From: a virus
Reading direction: 5' to 3' (one strand)
DNA: 30,213 nucleotides
Virus record (IMG/VR): IMGVR_UViG_3300030117_000046
Location: 1 to 30,213 of that record
The notes under the pieces were generated by a model that saw only the letters and a list, made by a program, of their open reading frames with translations, had not been told where the DNA came from and searched no databases. The position numbers were made by a program, and so were the translations under genes. Shown one piece after another: positions 22,704 through 30,213 of this stretch (the first letter of the stretch is position 1; each line of letters begins with the position of its first letter).

Positions 22704-25190
22704 TTACTCTCCTTTTAGTTGATCCATTGCGTACTTGTAACCTTCTGCTTCAAGTTTGTCTTGTTCAATGCTTGTCTTTGCTTGCAGTTCTGCTTCCTCA
22801 AGTGAAAGCTCTGCCATGTCTACCATCTTATCGGTCTGGATTTTTTCCATTGCAATCTGGGCATCTACGGCATCCTTCTGTTGTTTTGCAGCAAGCTTTT
22901 GTTGTTCAAGGCCCATCTTCGCAACGTCTGCTTGCGCTTTCCGCTGTACGTCTTGCTCACGGATTGCAAGCTCACGCTCACGCTGTTGGATGACCGGATC
23001 TTGTTGCTGCTGAGCCTGCTGTTCTGCCTGTGCTTGCTGTTGCTTCTTCCCGAGTAACTGATCTGCGGCGTCGGCAACAAGCACGCTTAAGCGCTTTTCA
23101 ATATCTGCTGGTAGCGGATCGCCCATTGGCGGCAACGGTACCCCAAGCTCTTGCTCAATCTGGTCCCTTAGCTGGAACCCAAGATGCTCCCTAATGTGTG
23201 CATCAATAGCGGCCATTACAGCGCCACCCATTGGGGAGTTCTGTGTGTCTTGAGCAATCTGTGGATCATTCCTTAGCACCATGTGAACTCGAATGTGCGC
23301 TGTATGATCTTGATACTCGAACGCTTTAACAGGCTTAAGCGTAAGCATGTTTTGATTTTCAGAAACAGGATCTTCAGGCTTAATATCTTCTGGGTTTGGC
23401 ACAATCTTATCTGCATTTGGTATGCCGATTAGTTCCATCATTTGCCTGTGCAGCAGTGGCATGTCATACAGGTCTGGCGACTGCGCTGCAAGCTGTAAGG
23501 CTGCTTGATACTGCATAATGCGCTGCGACAATGTCGATGCGTTCGGGTCTGAAACCGGAATAATGTCTACACGATTATCAAAGTCTTCGACCTTAATATT
23601 TTCGCCTTCTTCTGTTTCGTATGGATATGCAGGCGAAGTGTATTTTTTAATAATTCGTGCAAGAATTTTAAATTCTTTCTTAAGGCTTGCGTGAACCCGC
23701 GCTTGAATGGCTGACTGCACCTTCATTGCACGCTCAAGAATAGCAAGCGTGGTTCCTACAGGTGCGTCCTGCCTCATGTCGTCAATCTTTACGTCAGCCA
23801 TTGACGCAAACCTGCGACCCTCTTCTACAATGTTACCAAGCAGGTTGTATAAAACACCCGAAGGTTCTTTGTAAGGCAAGAACGTAATGTTGTCGCGAAT
23901 AACACCGCCGGGCACATCTACGTCCCTAAACTCTCCGGGCATAATTGGTGTGTCGTCACCCTTGATTCGCAGGCCACGGGTCTTCAAGCCGCCCGGCAAG
24001 TTCGACAATGTTCCTGCGTCAACCAGTTGACGAAGCAAGCTAGTAGCTGATTTTGCTAACCCACCAATCATGTGAATTAGACCAAGGTTATAGAACCCAA
24101 TTCCGGGCACATATCCATAATCAACAAAATGATGAATCTTTTTCCGCATAGGATCGTCTTCGTCCCAGTTGCGGTAGACCGAAAGAATTTTATTTGTTGA
24201 CTTATCAATTGTAATTACGTACGGCAGAGCAATTCCGTCCGGTGACTCAAAACCGGGTAGATCGTAATCAACATGCATTTCAAGGAGTTGGTGGCGGTCA
24301 TCTTCCTGCCCGGAAAACGACACACCAGATATTTCATCGTACTTGTCTTTTATTACGTCTACCGAGTGCTCTGGGTCTCCAAGGTCAACGTCACGATAAA
24401 AGCCACTGACCTGAAGCTTGCGAATATGATTCGAGCTTCTGGTCATTACATGTGTGTAACGCTCTGCACTATCCAGCGAGCTTTCGTCGTACGAAATAAC
24501 AAAGTCTTCTGCTGGCACAAACATGGAGCACGGACGGTCCATGGTTGGGTCATAGTAAATTTTTCTGAATGCGGCGCCGGAAAGCGGCAAGCTAAACAAA
24601 AGCTTTTCTGTTTCTGCGCGATACTCGGTCATTACTTCAAGGAGTTGGTAATTCATGTACTCCTTAACGCGCTCTGCCTGTGCAATTGTATCAGGGGTTG
24701 TAACGCCCCATATGCGTGCCTTTACCGGGCCGCGAGCAGGAAAAATTTCCTGAATGGTTTGTGCCTGAAAACGAACAACCGACTCGGACAATAACGGGTG
24801 GAAGACCCCGCAGGCACCGGGCCATGGTGTCGTCCGGTCTTCCATCTCAAGCCCAAGCAAGTCTAACCCCTCTTTGTAGGACTCCTCCCATTCTTTACGA
24901 CTTGATTTGTCGTCCTCGTACATAGCAACAAGCTTTGACGCACAATGCATCAAATCATCTTCTTCCATGTACTCAGAAAGATTGGCATCAAAAGGCGCAT
25001 CCATTCCACCTAAAAGGGTGTCGGTGCCGCCAAAGTCAATTGTTACGCCGCCGTCGTCATCTTCAATGACTATAACTTCGTCATTGGTTTCCATTCCAAA
25101 TGGGTCTACAACTTCAACACCCATTTCATCTGAGTTTCCAGAAGCACCAATTAGCTCCATCACTGCTTCTAAACTTTTATCAATAGCCAT
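22704..25190 (-). CDS. P22-type portal protein (828 aa)
   Basis: After an acidic N-terminus of about 75 residues, the core carries portal landmarks: WEESYKEGLDLLGLEMEDRT, PWPGACGVFHPLLSESVVRF, FQAQTIQEIFPARGPVKARI and FVPAEDFVISYDESSLDSAE. A later block, GIGFYNLGLIHMIGGLAKSA with LRQLVDAGTLSNLPGG, is typical of the P22 gp1 family. The C-terminal 130 residues are a Gln/Glu/Lys coiled coil, which could form the barrel that reaches into the head in P22. It forms the dodecameric gate for DNA and binds the terminase and the first adaptor. Typical P22 portal is 725 residues; the extra length lies at the ends. The ribosome site is weak. Confidence 0.93.
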   Translation of the reverse strand: MAIDKSLEAVMELIGASGNSDEMGVEVVDPFGMETNDEVIVIEDDDGGVTIDFGGTDTLLGGMDAPFDANLSEYMEEDDLMHCASKLVAMYEDDKSSRKEWEESYKEGLDLLGLEMEDRTTPWPGACGVFHPLLSESVVRFQAQTIQEIFPARGPVKARIWGVTTPDTIAQAERVKEYMNYQLLEVMTEYRAETEKLLFSLPLSGAAFRKIYYDPTMDRPCSMFVPAEDFVISYDESSLDSAERYTHVMTRSSNHIRKLQVSGFYRDVDLGDPEHSVDVIKDKYDEISGVSFSGQEDDRHQLLEMHVDYDLPGFESPDGIALPYVITIDKSTNKILSVYRNWDEDDPMRKKIHHFVDYGYVPGIGFYNLGLIHMIGGLAKSATSLLRQLVDAGTLSNLPGGLKTRGLRIKGDDTPIMPGEFRDVDVPGGVIRDNITFLPYKEPSGVLYNLLGNIVEEGRRFASMADVKIDDMRQDAPVGTTLAILERAMKVQSAIQARVHASLKKEFKILARIIKKYTSPAYPYETEEGENIKVEDFDNRVDIIPVSDPNASTLSQRIMQYQAALQLAAQSPDLYDMPLLHRQMMELIGIPNADKIVPNPEDIKPEDPVSENQNMLTLKPVKAFEYQDHTAHIRVHMVLRNDPQIAQDTQNSPMGGAVMAAIDAHIREHLGFQLRDQIEQELGVPLPPMGDPLPADIEKRLSVLVADAADQLLGKKQQQAQAEQQAQQQQDPVIQQRERELAIREQDVQRKAQADVAKMGLEQQKLAAKQQKDAVDAQIAMEKIQTDKMVDMAELSLEEAELQAKTSIEQDKLEAEGYKYAMDQLKGE

Positions 25191-25201
25191 ATTTTATCTG
25201 C

Positions 25202-27169
25202 CTAGTAGCCAACGCGGCGCCGTATTATTTCTGGAAGATCTGGGTCTGGAAAACCAAACTCAAGTATTTTTCGTTTAAATAAATTTTTGTCATTAACTAT
25301 AAGCTTTAGTTCTTTTAGCAACTCTTCTGCACGCAGAAAGTCGCTTTCTCCGACCGCTACGGCAACCTCTCTACCAAGCTTTTGCATTTCATTGTAGACA
25401 GGAATAACCTGATGTGCATGACTCATTCTTTTTAATTGCAAAGAAAGCCTCATTGAAAATGCTTCATCGTCGGATGCAGCATGTTTAGTCATAAACATTT
25501 TAGCCTTGTCAAGTAACTGTCGTTCATCTTTTGAGAGCGCATGTGTGCCCTCTGCAAGGCCTTTTGCCCACCTTTTCTGAGCATTACCCATATCGTACCT
25601 GTCTGCCATTAGGTCCTGACCTAAATACTTCAGCATGTCGTCAATTGAAGCCTGCAACCCTTCTCTTGTAAACTCAAGATTGTCCTCCGCCCCGTCTGCT
25701 GATTTAAGGCCTACAAACAAAGGGCTCTCTGGGTCAAGGTTTTTTGTCATTTTGTTTGTAAGGTCAGCAGCACCCGTTATAAAGCGATGAAGACCCGTGC
25801 CTTCAAGAGCAAGGTCTAAGTCTGGAGCCGCAATAAACGGATCGTCTGCAAAATAACGAGGATTCCTGACCGGCAACTCGTCACTAAAGGGCATCCCAGT
25901 TATATCAAGGCCCCCCTCGGGAATTTGTCCGGGCTCCCGCATCCGTGACATAATTTTTAGTTCTAATTTTCTTGCTGGCCTAGATTTTAATAATCTTGGC
26001 TCATTTAAAAGAGAGTCTGGTGTTCGAACAACCTTGCGCCGTCCTAGTTGGCGAAGATCTGCCGCAGGAGGATCGTCTGCTCCTATTCTTGCGATAGCAG
26101 AATAATAATCTTCCAAGAACTCAAAATCATCTGAATCTATAATTTCTTTGCGAGCGAGAGTATCACGCAGCGCCATTAACTCTTGCTCGCCTGTAAACCT
26201 TAACGTTGCTCCGACTTCATCAGCAAATCCCGGCAAATCAAGAACCACATCTTCTGGCTCAAGTTCAAATGTACGGATTCCGGGTTTACGGGCTTTGTAC
26301 AATCCTTTCCCTGTTGTCCCTCCCCGCCTTGCCCAAAAATCTGCTGTGCTTTTCATTGGCGAAGTTCCAATAACTGGAGTGTCCAGTCTGTCGTCGCTCC
26401 GATACACTCTAAACTTTCGAGGACCACTAAAGGTTGGGTCTACTTTTTGGGGACGCCCCGTGCCATAGTCGTAGGTCTTCATATAATCTTGAAGAATGCC
26501 TGCAACTCTTTGTGGAATTGTTTCGCGAGCAACAGCATTTAAGTGCCGAAAAACTTGCAAGGCTTCCTCAAAGTCAAGGTCTGTAATTGAATCTACAAGA
26601 CCAGTTTCCTCCCATTGATCCATAAAAGCTCCTATATGAGCACTTCTGTCATAGTCTCCCAATGTCGGATTCCAAAACATTTCTAAGTGTTCGCGCTCAA
26701 GCTCTGGAACGCTTGGGTCGTCTGACCTTGCTAATGCTCGGAGTATGAGGGGCAGTTCTCTTTCTCTTTCTCCTAAGCGTCTACGAGCCGTTTTGTACTG
26801 GACTTCTCCGGGATCTTTTGCAGGGAAGTCGGCAACCGTCATGCTCAGCAACTCTTCTTCACTAAACGGTCCGTCCGGTAAGTCATCTTTTGGTGGTGTC
26901 TTTGGCACAGTAGAAGGGGGCGTATCCATGCCGCTACCGCCTGCAATCCTCCTAAGTGTGCCGCCAGCAACAAACGGCAACGCTAGACCTAGTGCCCCGA
27001 AGCCTATTCTTTGAGCATCCCGTTCCCGTAGACCCATAAGGATGTCGGCAACGTCAATGCCTTCACCTATGCCGGGAAGCATAGACGCGCCAAGAAACGC
27101 GCCCATCTCTGCGGCGCCTTCGGGCCTAAGTATCCGGTTTATCCGGTCAAAAAAATCGTCTTCGTCCAT
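25202..27169 (-). CDS. Modular virion effector candidate with R-S-E ADP-ribosyltransferase-like core (655 aa)
   Basis: Residues 1-75 match the two genes upstream: MDEDDFFDRINRILRPEG, then LPGIGEGIDVADILMGLRER and a hydrophobic LPFVAGGTLRR end. Residues 251-335 look like an arginine-type ADP-ribosyltransferase: VYR (R257), T-S-P-M-K-S-T-A-D-F-W (269-279), a strand segment TFELEPEDVVLDLPGF, and GEQELMAL with E-Q-E at 328-330. This is the R, S-T-S-like and E-x-E order of the R-S-E class. T4 Alt, which is injected with DNA, is a known precedent. The last 70 residues (HQVIPVYNEMQKLGREVAVA and following) match the C-terminus of the 473-residue protein. The region between is helical and unrecognised. 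The domain call is by motif only. Confidence 0.8.
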   Translation of the reverse strand: MDEDDFFDRINRILRPEGAAEMGAFLGASMLPGIGEGIDVADILMGLRERDAQRIGFGALGLALPFVAGGTLRRIAGGSGMDTPPSTVPKTPPKDDLPDGPFSEEELLSMTVADFPAKDPGEVQYKTARRRLGERERELPLILRALARSDDPSVPELEREHLEMFWNPTLGDYDRSAHIGAFMDQWEETGLVDSITDLDFEEALQVFRHLNAVARETIPQRVAGILQDYMKTYDYGTGRPQKVDPTFSGPRKFRVYRSDDRLDTPVIGTSPMKSTADFWARRGGTTGKGLYKARKPGIRTFELEPEDVVLDLPGFADEVGATLRFTGEQELMALRDTLARKEIIDSDDFEFLEDYYSAIARIGADDPPAADLRQLGRRKVVRTPDSLLNEPRLLKSRPARKLELKIMSRMREPGQIPEGGLDITGMPFSDELPVRNPRYFADDPFIAAPDLDLALEGTGLHRFITGAADLTNKMTKNLDPESPLFVGLKSADGAEDNLEFTREGLQASIDDMLKYLGQDLMADRYDMGNAQKRWAKGLAEGTHALSKDERQLLDKAKMFMTKHAASDDEAFSMRLSLQLKRMSHAHQVIPVYNEMQKLGREVAVAVGESDFLRAEELLKELKLIVNDKNLFKRKILEFGFPDPDLPEIIRRRVGY

Positions 27170-27182
27170 TACAATAATTTAG

Positions 27183-28082
27183 TTAGCGACTCCGCAAACT
27201 TTTTATGCCTCCACTAAAAACAGGATCTCTACTGATTATATCCAACACATCGTCGCCATAGGCAACAATTTGTTTTTCGTCGCCCATGAGTAGATCCTTA
27301 ACTAAGGCGCCCGGAATGTCGTATTGGTCATATAAAATGCTCTCAAGCACACCTCGGCCACCTATGTTTGAACCAGTATAACCATGTTCTTCAAAAAACC
27401 TTTGAAACCCTTCTCGTGAACGTTGAGGAACTGGGTTCCCATAAAAAGTTCTCCCGGACTCCAAGTCTGCTACTAAGTCAAAAAGACTCTGCACCTCGTC
27501 CCTTTCGTTTGCAATAAACTCTTTATACAAGTCTTGATATGCTTTTGGTTGACCTTCAAGACTGTGTTGGTGGTATCTTATAAAGTCTGCTTCGGGCGCG
27601 TTTAATTTAACTTTGTATAAGTACCCAAGCGGCAACTCTTCTCCTGCTTCATCAAGTCTTGGAAGTGCCAAGCCCGTATCTGGGTCAAGCTTGGCACCTT
27701 TTTTTGCAAACCCTACACCTCTTCTAATTGCATTAGTAATATAGTGACCAAGGCCTCTGGCTTGTTCCGCGCCTAACTCTGTAAGCTTGTCAATGTCAAA
27801 CTTATCAAACAAATTGGGAGACCCGTGGTACCAATCATCAACAAGGCTACGAATTCCTTTTCCGCCTGCTCTGAGTTGAGCGCCCGAAACAGGTGAAACC
27901 ATTCCTGCTAGTGCTAACGCTCCTCGACCCGGCTCCTTGTTGCGAATAGCCATAAGAAGATCTGCCGCGTCAATACCAGTACTGACGCCCGGAGTCATTG
28001 TTGCACCAAGAAGTGCTCCTGTTTCAGTGGCACCCTCCGGGTTTAGCAGTCGATCTATTCGGTCAAGAAATTCCTCGTCCAT
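27183..28082 (-). CDS. Modular virion effector candidate with H-Y type ADP-ribosyltransferase-like core (299 aa)
   Basis: ATG at 28082 (TGATG with the upstream stop) is preferred over an in-frame TTG at 28085, because the sister proteins also begin MDE. Residues 1-75 are the shared module (FLDRIDRLLNPEG, TPGVSTGIDAADLLMAIRNK). From residue 84, WYHGSPNLFDKFDIDKL, then GLGHYITN, LGYLYKVKLNAPEADFI, HGYTGSNI and EKQIVAYGDDVLDI follow the order of the ADP-ribosyltransferases found in polyvalent proteins. His86 of YHG and Tyr114 would line the NAD pocket. Unlike its two sisters it lacks the C-terminal module. It probably modifies a host target if delivered. Substrate is unknown. Confidence 0.8.
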   Translation of the reverse strand: MDEEFLDRIDRLLNPEGATETGALLGATMTPGVSTGIDAADLLMAIRNKEPGRGALALAGMVSPVSGAQLRAGGKGIRSLVDDWYHGSPNLFDKFDIDKLTELGAEQARGLGHYITNAIRRGVGFAKKGAKLDPDTGLALPRLDEAGEELPLGYLYKVKLNAPEADFIRYHQHSLEGQPKAYQDLYKEFIANERDEVQSLFDLVADLESGRTFYGNPVPQRSREGFQRFFEEHGYTGSNIGGRGVLESILYDQYDIPGALVKDLLMGDEKQIVAYGDDVLDIISRDPVFSGGIKSLRSR

Positions 28083-29503
28083 CAATCAAACCCGATCTCG
28101 GTTATTTTTCTTAGAAAGAGTTTCTCATTATCAGAAATTTCTTTTAACCGCTCAAGCAATCTTCTTGCTTTATTAAAGTTTCTTTCTCCAACAGCTATTG
28201 CTGCATCCCTAGAAAGTTTTTGCAATTCGTTAAAAACAGGAATTTTTTTGTGCTCGTCTGCGTATTCTTGCAAGGCAGCGTAAGCCTGTTTTTTGTACTG
28301 ATCTAACGGAATACCCGCAGACCTAGCGTTACTTGCTAAATTTTCTGCAAATTCTCTTTCAAACCCATAAGGATCATTTAACCGCCTTAACATGTGGTCT
28401 AGTTTAGGTGCAACATCACCGTGCATTATCCTAAGAAAGGTTGGACGACTGTATCCAGCCCCCTTGCCCGCTCCTACCGCACGGCCTAGGTGATCTGTTA
28501 AGCGGTGAGTCAAATCACCAGTGTGCTCAACGACAGGGCTCATAACGCCCGAAACTAACCTTTGCGCTCTAAGCATTGCTTCTTCAGGGTCAGCACGTTG
28601 TATCGGTGCTATTTTGCGAAACTCAAGCAATTCATCATCGGTCGCCTGCCGCGCTCCAGACAAAAATAAATCGCGTTGAGATATATTTATTTGAGGAGAC
28701 CGAGGTGAAGGGTCAAGGGCCATTCTCATGTAAGCATCGGTTCTACGGCTTGCCTTTGGCTTTTTAAAGAAAAAGCTACGAGGCAGTTTCATTTCATGGG
28801 GATAGCCGTGCAAAAAATCAGCCGCGTGAACACCAGTCGCCCTATCGCCAGCAATCCCTGCCGCTCTGTATAGCCCAGCGTGTGCTTTTTCAAAATCTTC
28901 TATTACGGCTCTCCCTAAGCTTCTTATCCCCCTGTGACCAATATTGCGTGGCTTGCTTAAGTTCATCGCTTCTGCCACCAACTGTACTCTCGGAAACAAA
29001 TCCAACTGACCCGTTTCTTCTATAAGTTCTGGGTAGAAAGTTGTCTCAAGGTCTAATTCACGGGGCTCTATTGCTACCTGTACTTTTGCCTCGCCACCAA
29101 TAGGATAGTAACGCGCCCTTCGCATCCTATCATCTAATTGACCGGGATCTGCATGAAAAAGACGTGGCCCCCCCTGTGAGCCCATCCTTATAGCAAGGTC
29201 GTCCTGTATTTCATAAGTTGGTTTTATACCAAGAAATTTTGCCTTTGGCTTGCTTAGCTTGTCAGATACAGCCCCACCAACCTTCCTAAGCGTACCGGCC
29301 CCAACGAACGGCAGGAGTGCAGCAAGGGCGCCAGCCCCCGTTCTTACGGCATCTCTGTTGCGTAGGCCCATAAGAAAGTTTCCGATATCCATACCTGTTC
29401 CCAAGTAGGGAGTACGCTCAGCAGCAAGGGTGGCACCCATCTCTGCTGGAGTTTCCGGCGACAGAAGCCTGTCTATCCGATCAAGAAAACTTTCTTCGTC
29501 CAT
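28082..29503 (-). CDS. Modular virion effector candidate with unrecognised core (473 aa)
   Basis: Coupled to the terminase by TAATG. Residues 1-75 (MDEESFLDRIDRLLSPETP, then GTGMDIGNFLMGLRNRD and LPFVGAGTLRKVGG) and the last 60 residues (KKIPVFNELQKLSRDAAIAV and following) match the 655-residue protein. The middle differs: RLFHADPGQLDDRMRRARYY, AKVQVAIEPRELDLETTF, and a GHRGIRSLGRAVIEDFEKAH segment that faintly recalls the CoA-binding loop of GNAT acetyltransferases. That resemblance is too weak for a call. No Arg or His-Tyr ADP-ribosyltransferase signature is visible. Position beside the terminase is unusual for a structural gene. Confidence 0.8.
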   Translation of the reverse strand: MDEESFLDRIDRLLSPETPAEMGATLAAERTPYLGTGMDIGNFLMGLRNRDAVRTGAGALAALLPFVGAGTLRKVGGAVSDKLSKPKAKFLGIKPTYEIQDDLAIRMGSQGGPRLFHADPGQLDDRMRRARYYPIGGEAKVQVAIEPRELDLETTFYPELIEETGQLDLFPRVQLVAEAMNLSKPRNIGHRGIRSLGRAVIEDFEKAHAGLYRAAGIAGDRATGVHAADFLHGYPHEMKLPRSFFFKKPKASRRTDAYMRMALDPSPRSPQINISQRDLFLSGARQATDDELLEFRKIAPIQRADPEEAMLRAQRLVSGVMSPVVEHTGDLTHRLTDHLGRAVGAGKGAGYSRPTFLRIMHGDVAPKLDHMLRRLNDPYGFEREFAENLASNARSAGIPLDQYKKQAYAALQEYADEHKKIPVFNELQKLSRDAAIAVGERNFNKARRLLERLKEISDNEKLFLRKITEIGFD

Positions 29504-30213
29504 TAGTAATACGCTGCCCTACGCTGTCGATAAAACTCTTCTTCTTTTTCGTCGCTCTCAATTGAAATAAAGCCACCCTGACGAAACCGGAGTAACGCCT
29601 GCGTGCCCGAGTCCACCAAGTCGTCGTGGTCTCCAGCAGGAAAGGCAGCGAATTGCTCAATGACTTCGTCTGCCCAGCGTGTTTTAGGTGCCCAAACCAA
29701 TCCTGATGAAAATAAGTCAGAGACTGCGTTTACGCGAGCAACTTTGTCTCTTCCGCGACTAGGTGTGTACTCATTTACAGGAATGCCCATCCTCCGCAAC
29801 TCAAAGATCAAGGGTGAACCAGACGCCTTAGCCTCAACAATAAACGCATCTGGCTCAAACTCCTTGTACATATCAAAGGCACGCGCTTTCAGATCTGGAA
29901 ACTCCAAACGTTCCTGCAATGCGTCCAGTAAAATTATGTTTGAGTTCCCATCTTCGTCGTAGAACACGCCCCATGTTGTGCAGGCGCTGTAATCTGCGGT
30001 TTCCTTAGCAAGGAACGCTGTATCCCACGACTGAATCACAAACTCACAGCGTGGTGGAGATTTTTTGTCCCACTCTTTCCACCATTCGCGCTTGATCAGC
30101 GCTCCTTCCTCTGATGTGGGGTCTTGTTGGTACTGTGCAGACCACTTCGGCACCGGAAGCTCTGACTTTAGTGCCTCCAACTGATCGATGGGCCAGAATC
30201 CGGGCCATAAGGG
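29503..30213 (-). CDS. terL: Terminase large subunit, C-terminal nuclease part (partial at right edge)
   Basis: The frame is open to the window edge: eleven codons (PLWPGFWPIDQ) precede the first possible internal start (a TTG at 30180), so the N-terminal ATPase lies outside. The visible 236 residues contain WSAQYQQDPTSEEGALIKRE, a hallmark linking ATPase and nuclease parts. The nuclease has SWDTAF, VEAKASG and HDDLVDS, the three acidic metal-binding motifs of RNase H-like packaging nucleases. It cuts concatemeric DNA and docks on the portal. The small subunit is presumably to the right. The stop overlaps the next start (TAATG). Confidence 0.95.
   Translation of the reverse strand, partial: PLWPGFWPIDQLEALKSELPVPKWSAQYQQDPTSEEGALIKREWWKEWDKKSPPRCEFVIQSWDTAFLAKETADYSACTTWGVFYDEDGNSNIILLDALQERLEFPDLKARAFDMYKEFEPDAFIVEAKASGSPLIFELRRMGIPVNEYTPSRGRDKVARVNAVSDLFSSGLVWAPKTRWADEVIEQFAAFPAGDHDDLVDSGTQALLRFRQGGFISIESDEKEEEFYRQRRAAYY

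Noticed and set aside
24273-24794. 173-codon plus-strand frame opposite the portal gene
   Set aside because: The portal frame is strongly supported by motifs. The opposite translation has no recognisable feature and an odd Cys-rich composition.
1-30213. tRNA or rRNA genes, integrase, attachment sites
   Set aside because: I looked for tRNA-like stems, recombinase motifs and direct-repeat ends and saw nothing that holds. Almost all sequence is accounted for by coding frames.

Overview
The window is part of a tailed double-stranded DNA phage genome, or an integrated copy of one. It covers most of the virion structural block. Every supportable gene lies on the minus strand, so gene order runs right to left. 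Genes are tightly packed, and many junctions share bases (TAATG, TGATG, ATGA). A P22-type portal, two head-to-tail adaptor-like proteins, a beta-propeller-like tail protein opening with a conserved 'FxDGTRYxxxGTW' signature and a long repeat-built fiber point to a short-tailed (podovirus-type) particle. The mix of small Lys-rich proteins, a co-chaperonin beside the capsid genes and Gly/Gln-rich internal proteins is what I associate with uncultured marine phages of proteobacteria. That host and habitat assignment is inference from memory. No integrase, replication or clear lysis enzyme gene is visible.

Right to left: (1) 30213-29503, C-terminal nuclease half of the large terminase, cut by the window edge. 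(2) 29503-25202, three consecutive proteins sharing an N-terminal module of about 75 residues. The first and third also share a C-terminal module. The middles differ: two look like ADP-ribosyltransferases of different classes and one is unrecognised. (3) 25190-22704, portal. (4) 22700-21861, four very small genes, three of them rich in Lys/Arg. (5) 21774-18269, head module: GroES-like co-chaperonin, scaffold-like protein, conserved protein, decoration-like protein and major capsid protein, closed by a Rho-independent terminator. (6) 18110-8527, connector and tail module: structural proteins, two adaptors, a 1009-residue fiber, a membrane/coiled-coil protein, a basic protein and the beta-propeller-like tail protein. 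(7) 8520-1, a run of large low-complexity proteins with shared Gly-rich peptides. It ends in a large open frame that runs off the left edge and resembles the start of a giant polyvalent internal protein.

Working model (inference): the terminase packages DNA through the portal into a shell built from capsid, scaffold and decoration proteins, folded with a phage-supplied GroES partner for the host GroEL. The adaptors, propeller-like protein and fiber form the tail. The left-end proteins are probably internal or ejected virion proteins. The most notable element is the modular trio between terminase and portal, which looks like a set of interchangeable effector cores carried on a common leader, probably delivered with the DNA.
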